A stretch of 64,000 nucleotides of DNA from Devosia crocina. Its GTDB lineage: Bacteria; Pseudomonadota; Alphaproteobacteria; Rhizobiales; Devosiaceae. A program made the position numbers and the translations under genes. The notes below the pieces were generated by a model. The model was not told where the DNA came from and did no database searches. It worked only from the letters and a program-made list of their open reading frames with translations. The stretch covers positions 248,001 through 312,000 of the forward strand of contig NZ_FPCK01000001.1 in assembly GCF_900116545.1 (NCBI RefSeq), read 5' to 3'. Shown in pieces: positions 53,667 to 62,208 of this stretch. Every line of letters begins with the position of its first letter. Positions within the stretch are counted from its first letter, which is position 1.

Positions 53667-54617
53667 TTAAACCAGCGGCTTCAGCCCGCGCTCGATCGCT
53701 TCGCGCTGATCCTCGAGGAACGGCGGCAGCGATAGCCGTTCGCCGAGGCTCTCCAGCGGCTCGTCCGCGGCAAAGCCGGGCACGTCCGTCGCGATCTCGA
53801 ACAAGACGCCATTGGGCTCCCGGAAATAGAGCGAGGTGAAGTAGAACCGCTCGACTTCCCCCGATGAGCGAATGCCAAAGCCGTTCACGTGGCTGATCCA
53901 TTCGCGCAAGCTGTCCTGATCCGGGGTGCGGAAGGCGACGTGGTGCACCCCGCCGGCGCCGGGCCGGGCGCGCGGAAGGCTCGGATCGACCGAAACATGC
54001 AGTTCGGCCGCCGGTCCGCCCGGACCCATTTCATAAACGAACACCTCGCTGTTGCGCTCGCGCGCCGCATAGTGGCGCACCTGGCGCATATTCATCACGC
54101 GCGTCAGCATGGCGTCGGTTGGCTCGAGCTTGGGCACCGAAAGCGTGATCGGACCGAGCCCGATGATCTGCTTGTCTTTCGGTACGGGCGACTTGGCCCA
54201 GGGAATGACCTTGTTGGCTCCATCAACCACGAGACGGAAGCGCTGGCCCTCGAAATCCTCGAAATCCATCGAGACATGGCCAAAGCGTTCCTTGATGCCG
54301 CTTGTCCAGACCTGATTGGCCTCGAGGTGCTCCTTCCACCAAAGGAGCGTTTCCTCGCTGTCGACGCGCAGGCCCGTGCGGCTGGCCGTGTGGTTGCCGC
54401 GCTGCTCGCGCAGGGTGGGGAAATCGAAAAAGGTCAGGTCCGCGCCGGGCGAAGCGACGCCATCGCCATAAAAAAGATGATAGGCGGTGGTGTCATCCTG
54501 GTTCACCGTCTTCTTGATGAGCCGCATGCCCAGCGCCTGGGTATAGAATTTGAGATTGCGCGGCGCGTCGGCGGTCACGGCCGTCAGATGGTGGATGCCG
54601 CCAAGTTCCAGGGTCAT
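53667..54617 (-). CDS. VOC-family ring-cleaving dioxygenase
   Basis: A 316-residue protein made of two glyoxalase/bleomycin-resistance (VOC) modules: HHLTAVTADAPRNLKFYTQALGMRLIKKTVNQDD near the N-terminus and GVHHVAFRTPDQDSLREWISHVNGFG near residue 212. Metal ligands His (GGIHHLT), His (GVHHVAF) and a C-terminal Glu (LFEIATD) can be seen, typical for MhqO/MhqA-like enzymes acting on hydroquinone-type rings. The natural substrate is unknown. The start at 54617 has GGGAG; upstream frame is spurious. Confidence 0.88.
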   Translation of the reverse strand: MTLELGGIHHLTAVTADAPRNLKFYTQALGMRLIKKTVNQDDTTAYHLFYGDGVASPGADLTFFDFPTLREQRGNHTASRTGLRVDSEETLLWWKEHLEANQVWTSGIKERFGHVSMDFEDFEGQRFRLVVDGANKVIPWAKSPVPKDKQIIGLGPITLSVPKLEPTDAMLTRVMNMRQVRHYAARERNSEVFVYEMGPGGPAAELHVSVDPSLPRARPGAGGVHHVAFRTPDQDSLREWISHVNGFGIRSSGEVERFYFTSLYFREPNGVLFEIATDVPGFAADEPLESLGERLSLPPFLEDQREAIERGLKPLV

Positions 54618-54732
54618 GTCAGGTCTCCCGATGTCTGCGGCACTGCCGCGATGCTGAGGAGAATGTAGGGGCACATGAGGCGCAACGATAGCGGCACGCC
54701 AGCGACGCATTGGTGCCGATTGTTGAACGGTC

Positions 54733-54766
54733 AGAAACAAATGGCCGCATCCTTCGATGCGGCCAT
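54733..54766 (-). terminator. Terminator of the TonB receptor gene
   Basis: An 11-bp stem ATGGCCGCATC/GATGCGGCCAT (54741-54751 with 54756-54766) has a TTTGTTTC tail on the minus strand, 24 bases past the receptor stop. Confidence 0.9.
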
Positions 54767-54789
54767 TCGACGATTTGGGTGATCGCGCC

Positions 54790-57015
54790 TTAGAACTCGA
54801 CGGAGGCCGAGACCTTGAAAGTGCGGGGTGCGCCGGCAGCAAGGAAGCCGCGAGCGGACGAAGCCCAATAGCTCTGGTCGAAGACGTTTTCGATCGCCGC
54901 CTTGAACTCGACCGGCTTGCCATGCGGGCCTTCGGTCTTGTAGCCGACGCCGACGTCGAACCGGGTCCAGTCCTCGATCTTCTGGGTATTGGCCTGATCG
55001 TAATAGGTCGAGCCGCCATAGATCATTCGGCCGTTGACGCTGAGGCCTTCGGTGATGAAGGGCAGGTCGTATTCGCCATAAAGGCTGAGGGCGACCTGCG
55101 GCACGCCGGGAACCAGATTGCCATCGAAGGTGCCATTCGCGGTCGAAGCAAGGCGGGCATCCATCAGGGTCAAGCCACCCAGAAGACGGAGGCCCTCCAT
55201 CGGTTCACCCGAAGCGGTCAGCTCGATGCCGCGATTGACCTGGAGGCCGTTGAGCCCGAAGGCCCCGCCGGGAATGGTATAGCCGTTGGGCTGCTCGATC
55301 TCGAAGAGCGCTGCCGTCAGCAGCACGGCGCCGGTGTCATATTTGAAACCGATTTCGCGCTGGGTGTTGACGAGCGGGGCAAAGATTTCACCGCTATTGG
55401 TTGCCGCTGCCGGAGCGATCGGGCCTTCGGTCAGCGCCTCGACATAGTTGCCATAGACAGTGAAGGCATCGGTGACGTTGAAGGCCGCCGCGACGGCCGG
55501 GCTGAAGCGCCCATCTTCATAGAAGTAGTTCTGGACGCCGAGCGGCCCGCGATCGGGGCGGGTGTTGAAGCTTTCCGAGGTCATCGCCTGATAGCGCCCA
55601 CCAAGTGTGAGGTGGAAGCGATCGTCGAAAAAGCTCATCGTGTCGCTGACAGCAAAGCTGGTGGACAGCAGGCTCGCAAAGAGCGGCAGATCGTCCGAGG
55701 TCGGCAGGCTTGCGATGTCGACCGAACCATTGGGCAGGAATACGGGGTTGTAGATATTGTTCAGATACGTTCCGGGCAGCCGAACCGAACCGGGCGCAAA
55801 GCCGCCGCGATAGTTCTCGTTGAGCGAACGAGACAGCGAGACGCTCAGCTGATGGCGGACCGGGCCGGTGTCGAACTGGCTGCGCACGCCGATCTCGCCC
55901 GAAAAGCCCTGGATCTGCTGGGGCTGGATGGCAAGGGTCGATTCAGCGGTGCCATCGGGGTTGATGATGCGGTGCGAGGAGGACAGGAAGTCCTCGCGAT
56001 ACCGGCTCATGCCGCCGGCCGCGTAAATCGTGGTCGTGGGCAGGATGTCGAATTCCACCCGGCTCGCGATCATGTTGTGGTGGCTGTCGTGATATTCGAA
56101 CGGGCTCGAAAGATTGATTTTCCCGTTGGGCGCGCCGGGAATTTCGATCCCGGGAGCGGCCGCGTTGAACAGCGAGGTCGGTGCATCGATGTTCTGGGTC
56201 GAGTGATTGAGATCGAGCGAAGCGCGCAGGCGTTCACCGCGATAGTCAAGCCCGAGCGCCAGGACGCCGAGTTCGGCCGTGTTGTGGTCGTAAGCAGTGT
56301 CGCCATTGCGATAGGAGCCGTTGAAACGGATGCCCCACTCGTTCTGCTCGCCAAAGCGGCGCCCGAAATCGAGATGCGTGCCGAACTGGGAATCACTGTT
56401 ATAGCCGACCGTGACCCTGGTCAGTGGCTCGTCGGTGCCGCGCTTGGGGATCAGGTTGATGGTGCCGCCGATGCGGCCGACACCGCCGTTGACCAGCGCC
56501 GATGGGCCTTTGAGGATTTCGACCCGCTCGATGCCTTCAAGGAAGCTACGGCGCGGATTGACGAGATAGAAGAGCCCGTCATAGCCGGTGTCGAGATTGG
56601 TGACCGAGAAGCCGCGAATGAAGAAGGCATCGCGCTCGCTGAACGGGGAGGCGTCGTTGCGCACGGAGGGGTCGTTGAGCACAACGTCGCCGATAGTCCG
56701 CGCCTGCTGCGCCTCGATCAAATCCTGCGTATAGCCGGTGACCGAAAAGGGGGTGTCGATAACAGGACGATTGCCCAATGCGCCAAGCGTCGTGCCCGTG
56801 GCGATCTGACCGCCGCTATAGGCAACCGGCAGTTCGCCGACCGTACCGGTGCCCGCGCCGACCGTTGCGCCGCGCTGGATGACGAGACGATCCAGCTGCG
56901 TTGCGCCCGCTGGCAAGGCGTCGGTCTGCTGTGCGCTGGCCGCAGCCGTCAGCAAGACAAATAGCGACACACCGGCCCAAACCGAACGCTGTCCTCTCCA
57001 TCGTGGAATTGACAT
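54790..57015 (-). CDS. TonB-dependent siderophore receptor
   Basis: A 741-residue outer-membrane receptor: signal peptide (about residues 1-30), plug domain (about 75-185, VIDTPFSVTGYTQDLIEAQQARTIGDVV ... FFIRGFSVTNLDTGYDGL ... VEILKGPSALVNGG) and beta-barrel ending in Phe (KVSASVEF). The plug shape is that of ferric siderophore receptors of the FhuA/FpvA type. The start at 57015 has GGGGG upstream. A palindromic site that fits the RirA iron operator lies 46 bases upstream, so it should be switched on by iron shortage. No siderophore-synthesis genes are in the window. Confidence 0.93.
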   Translation of the reverse strand: MSIPRWRGQRSVWAGVSLFVLLTAAASAQQTDALPAGATQLDRLVIQRGATVGAGTGTVGELPVAYSGGQIATGTTLGALGNRPVIDTPFSVTGYTQDLIEAQQARTIGDVVLNDPSVRNDASPFSERDAFFIRGFSVTNLDTGYDGLFYLVNPRRSFLEGIERVEILKGPSALVNGGVGRIGGTINLIPKRGTDEPLTRVTVGYNSDSQFGTHLDFGRRFGEQNEWGIRFNGSYRNGDTAYDHNTAELGVLALGLDYRGERLRASLDLNHSTQNIDAPTSLFNAAAPGIEIPGAPNGKINLSSPFEYHDSHHNMIASRVEFDILPTTTIYAAGGMSRYREDFLSSSHRIINPDGTAESTLAIQPQQIQGFSGEIGVRSQFDTGPVRHQLSVSLSRSLNENYRGGFAPGSVRLPGTYLNNIYNPVFLPNGSVDIASLPTSDDLPLFASLLSTSFAVSDTMSFFDDRFHLTLGGRYQAMTSESFNTRPDRGPLGVQNYFYEDGRFSPAVAAAFNVTDAFTVYGNYVEALTEGPIAPAAATNSGEIFAPLVNTQREIGFKYDTGAVLLTAALFEIEQPNGYTIPGGAFGLNGLQVNRGIELTASGEPMEGLRLLGGLTLMDARLASTANGTFDGNLVPGVPQVALSLYGEYDLPFITEGLSVNGRMIYGGSTYYDQANTQKIEDWTRFDVGVGYKTEGPHGKPVEFKAAIENVFDQSYWASSARGFLAAGAPRTFKVSASVEF

Positions 57016-57060
57016 TCTGGAACCCCCAAATGAACAATCTAACTTTCGCCACATCTCAAA

Positions 57061-57079
57061 CTTGACATTAGGAGTCAAG
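57061..57079 (-). promoter_or_regulatory. RirA-type iron-responsive operator
   Basis: CTTGAC-N7-GTCAAG is a perfect inverted repeat and contains the RirA operator core TGA-N9-TCA. It lies 46 bases before the TonB-receptor ATG (and 71 before the divergent ialB ATG). Confidence 0.6.
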
Positions 57080-57149
57080 TCTTGTTGAACCCGTTTCGAC
57101 ACCCCAGGCCATTGTCCGGCTTGGCAAATTTTGAGCGGGAGCTTAACCG

Positions 57150-57809
57150 ATGCCTCTTCGTCACACTTGTGCAGTTCTGGCAGGCCTGGCGATCGGTTCG
57201 ATAGCGGCGACAGCGGTCATGGCGCAATCGGCTGGGTCCGACCTCGACCACATGCTCAGCCAGAGCCATCAGGTGGCGCTCGATTCCGCCTCCGGCTCCG
57301 CTCCCCTCGGCCAGGCGCTCCAGATCGCCCAGGCTGTCACGGCCGCAGCGCCGAGCCTGCCCAATGGCGCGTCCTCGATCACCGAGATCTTTGGCGACTG
57401 GACGGTCAATTGCGCTGTGCGTGGCACCGAAAAAGCCTGTGCGGCAAGCCAGGTGCAGGGCGATAGCCAGACCGGCCAGCAGGTCTTTGCCGTGGAACTG
57501 CAAACGCGGGAGGATGGCGGTGTCGGCGGCGTCATGATCCTGCCCTTCGGCCTCGATGTGCGTGCGCCGGTCAGCTTCATGCTGGATGATGTGGCTTGGG
57601 GGTCGGGGGCTGCATTCACCACATGCATGCCCGGCGGCTGCATCGTGCCTGTTGCCTTTCCGGCGAGTGAGCTGGATGCGCTGCGGAAAGGCACGGCGTT
57701 GACCGTCACTGCCAACAGCATTTCGACGAGCGCCGATGCGCCCCAGTTCACCGTTTCTCTCGCCGGTTTCACGGCAGCCACCAACCGGGTGACGGAACTC
57801 AGCCGATAG
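57150..57809 (+). CDS. Invasion-associated locus B (IalB) family protein
   Basis: A 219-residue exported protein with a signal peptide (about 1-25, ending VMAQ) and an IalB domain (about 80-215: [55 protein letters not shown]) holding conserved Cys. In Bartonella IalB aids red-cell entry; in free-living Hyphomicrobiales the role is unknown. Divergent from the TonB receptor across the iron box. Confidence 0.9.
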   Translation: MPLRHTCAVLAGLAIGSIAATAVMAQSAGSDLDHMLSQSHQVALDSASGSAPLGQALQIAQAVTAAAPSLPNGASSITEIFGDWTVNCAVRGTEKACAASQVQGDSQTGQQVFAVELQTREDGGVGGVMILPFGLDVRAPVSFMLDDVAWGSGAAFTTCMPGGCIVPVAFPASELDALRKGTALTVTANSISTSADAPQFTVSLAGFTAATNRVTELSR

Positions 57810-57874
57810 CGGGCACGCTGTTCTCCTCGCCACTCCTGCACTATAGTGGGGCAATCGGTAGCGGGAACCCGGGC

Positions 57875-58234
57875 ATGAAAACGGACAGCAATCACCGTAT
57901 TTTCGGCATGACCGTGGCCAGCGTCTATCCCGCTTACCTCGCCAAGGCTGAACGCAAGGGCCGCAGCAAGGAGGAGGTCGACACGATCTTCCGCTGGCTC
58001 ACCGGCCACACCGCCGAATCCCTCCGGGAGGAACTCGACAGGGGAACCACCTTCCGCGATTTCTTTAGCCGCGCTCCCGCCATGAACCCGGCGCGCACCC
58101 GGATCACCGGCGTCATCTGCGGCGTCCGCGTCGAAGATATCGAGGATGCCAACATGCGCGAGATCCGCTACCTCGACAAACTCGTCGACGAACTCGCCAA
58201 GGGCAAAGCCCTCGAAAAAATCCTCCGCCACTGA
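57875..58234 (+). CDS. DUF2200 family protein
   Basis: A 119-residue protein matching the DUF2200 family over its whole length ([67 protein letters not shown]). Cytoplasmic; role unknown. Followed by a family-B repeat. Confidence 0.9.
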   Translation: MKTDSNHRIFGMTVASVYPAYLAKAERKGRSKEEVDTIFRWLTGHTAESLREELDRGTTFRDFFSRAPAMNPARTRITGVICGVRVEDIEDANMREIRYLDKLVDELAKGKALEKILRH

Positions 58235-58253
58235 AGCGCTCTACCGCCTCTAT

Positions 58254-58462
58254 TCTTCTCCCTCTCGGGGAGAAGGTGGCGCGCAGCGCCGGATGAGGGG
58301 CCTTGGTGCAAGCACAAGCATCCCCCTCACCAATCCGGCTGCGCCGGGCCACCTCTCCCCGAGAGGGAGAGGAACAAGAAAGATCATCCACACCTCACAC
58401 GCCCACCATCTCACCTCTCCCTCTAGGGGAGAGGTCGGCCCAAAGGGCCGGGTGAGGGGGCT
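58254..58462. repeat. Dispersed palindromic repeat, family B (tandem units)
   Basis: Two or three adjoining units: GGGGAGAAGGTGGCGCGCAG and GGATGAGGGG to 58300, then inverted arms with CCTCTCCCCGAGAGGGAGAGG (58350-58375) and ACCTCTCCCTCTAGGGGAGAGGTC (58412-58436) hairpins ending in GGTGAGGGGG. The hairpin halves are perfect 7-9 bp stems. Confidence 0.8.
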
Positions 58463-58570
58463 TGCGACCAAACCAGTATTCCCTCTCCCATCACGTTTCA
58501 TCGAGACATGTCTTTTTCACATGCACCAGCCGCGCATTCCCCTTATGTAATCAGAACAAAGGATGAACGC

Positions 58571-59809
58571 ATGGTTGCCCTCTCACTCACGCGAAAGCTT
58601 GCCGTTCTCGCCGATGCGGCAAAATACGATGCGTCCTGCGCCTCGAGCGGATCGGAAAAGCGCGACAGCACCACAACCGGCGGCATTGGCTCGACCGAAG
58701 GCAGCGGCATCTGCCATTCCTATGCGCCCGATGGCCGTTGTATCTCGCTGCTCAAGCTGCTGCTGACCAATTTCTGCATCTATGATTGCGCCTATTGCAT
58801 CAATCGCTCGTCCTCCAATGTCGAGCGGGCGCGCTTCAGCGTTGAAGAGGTCGTCCAGCTCACCCTCGATTTTTACAAGCGCAACTATATCGAGGGCCTG
58901 TTTCTTTCCTCGGGCATCATCCGCACGCCCGATTATACGATGGAGCAGATGGTCCGGGTTGCCCGGACCTTGCGCGAAACCCATCTTTTCGCCGGTTACA
59001 TCCATCTCAAGATCATCCCCAATGCGGCGCCCGAATTGCTGGCGGAGGCCGGCCGCTGGGCCGATCGCCTCTCCACCAATATCGAGCTGCCGACCGATAC
59101 CGCGCTCGAGCAGTTCGCGCCGGAAAAGCGACCCTCCGAAATTCGCACCGCCATGGCGCGCCTGCGCGGCAAGCTTGATGAAACGGTGGAAGACAAGAAG
59201 CCGAGCAAGGCCAAGCCGCCCAAGTTCGCTCCGGCCGGTCAATCGACGCAGATGATCGTGGGCGCGGACAAGGCCGATGATGCCGCCATCCTGACGCGCG
59301 CCGCCGGCCTTTATTCCGGATACAGGCTCAAGCGCGTCTACTATTCCGCATTTTCGCCCATTCCCGATGCATCCGCGCGCCTGCCGCTCGCGCCCCCGCC
59401 GCTGATGCGCGAACACCGGCTTTACCAGGCTGATTGGCTCATCCGCTTTTATGGCTTCGACGTCCCCGAAATCGTTTCGGGAGGAGAGGCTGGGCACCTT
59501 GATCTCGCCGTCGATCCCAAGCTGGCCTGGGCGCTCAAGAGCCGGCAAAGTTTCCCGGTCGATGTCAATCGCGCCGATCGCGAATTGCTGCTGCGCGTGC
59601 CGGGACTTGGCGTGCGGGCCGTCGATCGCGTGATCTCGACCCGGCGGCACCATCGCCTGACCCTTGCCGATGTTGCCCGGCTCACTGCGTCGATCGACAA
59701 GGTCCGTCCCTTCATCGCCGCCGCCGATTGGTCGCCAGGTGCCATGACCGACGATGCGCGCCTGCGCCAAAGGCTCACGCCCAAGCCCAGTCAGCTTGAG
59801 CTGTTCTGA
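58571..59809 (+). CDS. Radical SAM protein paired with UdgX (putative DNA modification/repair)
   Basis: A 412-residue radical SAM enzyme with the iron-sulfur motif CxxxCxxC (Cys69, Cys73, Cys76 in NFCIYDCAYC) and a C-terminal helix-hairpin-helix-like segment (LLLRVPGLGVRAVDRVIS, about residues 335-355) of the type that binds DNA. The family is annotated as a putative DNA modification/repair radical SAM protein and is normally beside UdgX, as here. The reaction is not known. The ATG at 58571 has AAAGGATG upstream; an ATG at 58508 would add a tail without support. The stop TGA shares its A with the UdgX ATG (TGATG). Confidence 0.9.
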   Translation: MVALSLTRKLAVLADAAKYDASCASSGSEKRDSTTTGGIGSTEGSGICHSYAPDGRCISLLKLLLTNFCIYDCAYCINRSSSNVERARFSVEEVVQLTLDFYKRNYIEGLFLSSGIIRTPDYTMEQMVRVARTLRETHLFAGYIHLKIIPNAAPELLAEAGRWADRLSTNIELPTDTALEQFAPEKRPSEIRTAMARLRGKLDETVEDKKPSKAKPPKFAPAGQSTQMIVGADKADDAAILTRAAGLYSGYRLKRVYYSAFSPIPDASARLPLAPPPLMREHRLYQADWLIRFYGFDVPEIVSGGEAGHLDLAVDPKLAWALKSRQSFPVDVNRADRELLLRVPGLGVRAVDRVISTRRHHRLTLADVARLTASIDKVRPFIAAADWSPGAMTDDARLRQRLTPKPSQLELF

Positions 59810-61254
59810 TGCTTTCGGTGCGGCTCGAAAAGTTCAACGATTTTGGCGAATGGCGCAACAAGGCGCGCCAGCTCCTTGCCGCTGGCATGAACCCCTCGCA
59901 GGTCGTCTGGCGGGTTGGCGCAGAAGACAGCGGGCTCTTCGAAGCGGGTGATGACATGCTGCCCCAGCCGGACGGTCCGATCGGGTCCGTTCCCAGTCAG
60001 TTCATCGACCTTGCGCGCGACGTCATTCAGCATGCCGACCCCGAACGCTTCGCCATTCTTTATCGCATGCTCTGGCGACTGCAGAGCGAACCGCACATCC
60101 TGCAGAATGCAGCGGATAGTGTTCACCAGATGCTAGCAAAGATGGCCTCTGCAGTGCACCGCGACACCCATAAAATGCGGGCATTCGTGCGGTTCCGGTC
60201 CATCATTGTCGAGGGTGAGGAGCGCTATATCGCCTGGTTCGAGCCCGACCACTATATCCTCGAGGCCAATGCGCCCTTTTTTACCCGCCGCTTCTCGGGC
60301 ATGCATTGGGCCATCATCACCCCCTATGCAAGTGCTTTCTGGGACAAGGATAATCTGCGTTTCGGCCCCGGCGGATCGAAAAAGGATATCCCCGCCGAAG
60401 GGGCAGTAGAGGATGATTGGCGCATCTATTATGGCGCCATCTTCAATCCCGCGCGTCTCAAGGTTTCCATGATGAAATCGGAGATGCCGGTCAAATACTG
60501 GCGCAACCTGCCTGAAGCCGAGCGCATTGCACCTCTTATCCGCAATGCCCGGCAGATGGAGCAAGACATGATCGCCCGCGCCACGACCCAGCCGCCTGCG
60601 CGGCACCTTCGGCAAAAAGCGCGCGAAGTCGAGGCGCCGGAAAAAACCGAACAATTTCAGACGCTTCACGACGTCTCTGAGGCGGTGGACGCCTGCCGCC
60701 GCTGCCCTCTTTACGAGCATGCCACGCAAGCCGTCTTCGGCGAAGGTCCGCCTCAGGCCCAGGTCATGTTTGTCGGCGAACAGCCCGGCGATCAGGAGGA
60801 TCTCCAAGGCCGCCCCTTCATTGGGCCTGCTGGGCAAGTCTTTGACGATGCAATCAAGAATGCCGGAATTGATCGCTCCCGGCTTTATGTCACCAATGCC
60901 GTCAAGCACTTCAAGTTTGTTCCGCGCGGCAAGCGGCGCATTCACCAGAAACCCAACACCGGCGAAATCCAGGCCTGCCGCTTCTGGCTTGATCTTGAAC
61001 GGGAGTTCGTCAAACCCAAAATCGTCGTTGCCCTGGGTGCGACCGCCGCTCAAGCTCTTGTGGGGAAAGCGGTTTCTATATCTAGCACGCGGGGCAGGGC
61101 GATCGATCTAGAGGATGGTGCGGTGCTCATCGTCACCAATCATCCCTCCTATCTCCTCCGCATCCCAGATCCTGAAACCAAGGCACGCGAGCGCGAAAAA
61201 TTCGACGCGGACCTGATGCTGATCAAGTCGATGATGCAGACGCTGGAAAAATAA
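59809..61254 (+). CDS. UdgX uracil-DNA-binding/glycosylase with N-terminal DUF4130 domain
   Basis: A 481-residue fusion. Residues 1-255 form a DUF4130-type domain of unknown role (LRNKARQLLAAGMNPSQVVW). Residues 290-481 form a family-4-like uracil-DNA glycosylase: GEQPGDQEDLQGRPFIGPAGQ, the 4Fe-4S Cys (CRRCP, later AC), and the UdgX loop KRRIHQKP with His379, which in Mycobacterium UdgX bonds covalently to the excised uracil. The C-terminal NHPSYLLRIP matches the family's HPSxLL. The role is base-excision repair of uracil in DNA or an unusual suicide mechanism. It is translationally coupled to the radical SAM gene. Confidence 0.92.
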   Translation: MLSVRLEKFNDFGEWRNKARQLLAAGMNPSQVVWRVGAEDSGLFEAGDDMLPQPDGPIGSVPSQFIDLARDVIQHADPERFAILYRMLWRLQSEPHILQNAADSVHQMLAKMASAVHRDTHKMRAFVRFRSIIVEGEERYIAWFEPDHYILEANAPFFTRRFSGMHWAIITPYASAFWDKDNLRFGPGGSKKDIPAEGAVEDDWRIYYGAIFNPARLKVSMMKSEMPVKYWRNLPEAERIAPLIRNARQMEQDMIARATTQPPARHLRQKAREVEAPEKTEQFQTLHDVSEAVDACRRCPLYEHATQAVFGEGPPQAQVMFVGEQPGDQEDLQGRPFIGPAGQVFDDAIKNAGIDRSRLYVTNAVKHFKFVPRGKRRIHQKPNTGEIQACRFWLDLEREFVKPKIVVALGATAAQALVGKAVSISSTRGRAIDLEDGAVLIVTNHPSYLLRIPDPETKAREREKFDADLMLIKSMMQTLEK

Positions 61255-61274
61255 GTTCTCCCCGGCACCACCGC

Positions 61275-61304
61275 TTGACAGACCCGCCCCCACAACCTTA
61301 GTAA
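61275..61304 (+). promoter_or_regulatory. Sigma-70 promoter of the tRNA gene
   Basis: A perfect TTGACA (-35) is followed 17-18 bases on by TTAGTAA, a weak -10. The predicted start near 61311 is about 24 bases before the tRNA. Confidence 0.5.
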
Positions 61305-61334
61305 GGCGCCATCGGCCACAGGCCGGCCCTTTGG

Positions 61335-61411
61335 GGCGGAGTAGCTCAGTTGGTTAGAGCAGCGGAATCATAATCCGTGTGTCGGGGGTTCAAATCCCTC
61401 CTCCGCTACCA
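61335..61411 (+). tRNA. tRNA-Met (anticodon CAT)
   Basis: All four stems fold: acceptor GGCGGAG/CTCCGCT with a G-T first pair, D-arm AGCTCAGTTGGTTAGAGC, anticodon stem GCGGA/TCCGT with loop ATCATAA and T-arm GGGGGTTCAAATCCCTC, with CCA encoded. The length is 77 bases. The sequence matches elongator tRNA-Met of Hyphomicrobiales; tRNA-Ile with modified CAU anticodon is a possible alternative. Confidence 0.95.
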
Positions 61412-61415
61412 TTCA

Positions 61416-61446
61416 AACCCTCGGGGAACCGGGGGTTTTGCTTTTT
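61416..61446 (+). terminator. Terminator of the tRNA
   Basis: A 7-bp stem CCCTCGG/CCGGGGG (61418-61424 with 61429-61435, one T-G pair) with a GGAA tetraloop is followed by TTTTGCTTTTT. Confidence 0.9.
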
Positions 61447-61531
61447 GGGATCAGTGTGCGTTTTCGACTGGGACGCTCTTGGGACGCCGCTAGCGTATCC
61501 ATCTGTCTCTGGTTACCTCTCCTGTGGATAA

Positions 61532-61774
61532 ACTTGGGGAGGCCAGATACTCGCCGCATGCACCGTCCTCGGCGCCGCCGGCGAGCACTTCGTTTTGTCG
61601 TTCCTGCTTCGCCACGGCTTCATTGCCGCCCTGGCGCCGGTCGGCGTGCCTAACTGCGATATAGTGGTGACCAACGACAACGGCGACCGCCATCGCGCCA
61701 TCCAAGTGAAAACCGGTGTTGAGAAAGGTAGCGGCGGCGGCTGGCAAATGAACGAGAAGCGTGAGGGGAAGTGA
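61532..61774 (+). pseudogene. Truncated PD-(D/E)XK-like nuclease fragment
   Basis: An 80-codon open frame with no plausible start codon for its conserved beginning encodes a fragment with a GAAGEHFVLSFLLRHG segment, then PNCDIVVTNDNGDRHRAIQVKT. The D...QVK pattern is that of PD-(D/E)XK-fold proteins; I recognise it as a small family found in alphaproteobacterial accessory DNA. Its N-terminal residues are missing, and the frame stops early (61772). It starts 121 bases behind the tRNA and is probably the remains of an inserted element. Confidence 0.5.
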
Positions 61775-62208
61775 AATCGGAAGGGGCTGGGCCGACCCGC
61801 TTACCGCAAACTGTCAAATTTGCTCCCGATCGGTCCATGTGGGTTTCGGCGTAAAATGGCGATCGACCGAGCCTCTGCGGTGTTCCGCCGCGGCAGGAAG
61901 GTGACCGCGTGCTTAACATGAGCAAATGGCGCTCCTTCGATACCGCGATTTCTGCGTACCTGCGAAGAAGTCCACTTTTTGTTTCTGGATCGGGAGCGAA
62001 CTGTGGTGCCCACCATCATGCTGCTGGTGCCTGAAGGACTCTAGACCACGAGGTAGTGCCCGCCGGTTCCCGTTGATCGTCGCCTTCTGCGATCTCTCTC
62101 AGTGCACAGAGCAGGGCTCGTCTAAGAATTGAGATCTTGGCTAAACATCTCATCGCGCAGCTAGATATAAGCGAAAATGTCTCACCATCTTTGTCCCCTG
62201 GAGCGTTT
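61775..62208. other. Eroded gene-free stretch
   Basis: About 430 bases of mixed composition with no supportable coding frame. GC is lower than in the core genes, and the weak homology-free frames on both strands stop often. It appears to be leftover DNA beside the tRNA. Confidence 0.5.

Noticed and set aside
54757..56964. A 735-codon open frame on the plus strand opposite the TonB receptor
   Set aside because: It is the antisense of a clear TonB receptor, has no domain I recognise and an unusual composition; high-GC genes often give such shadows.
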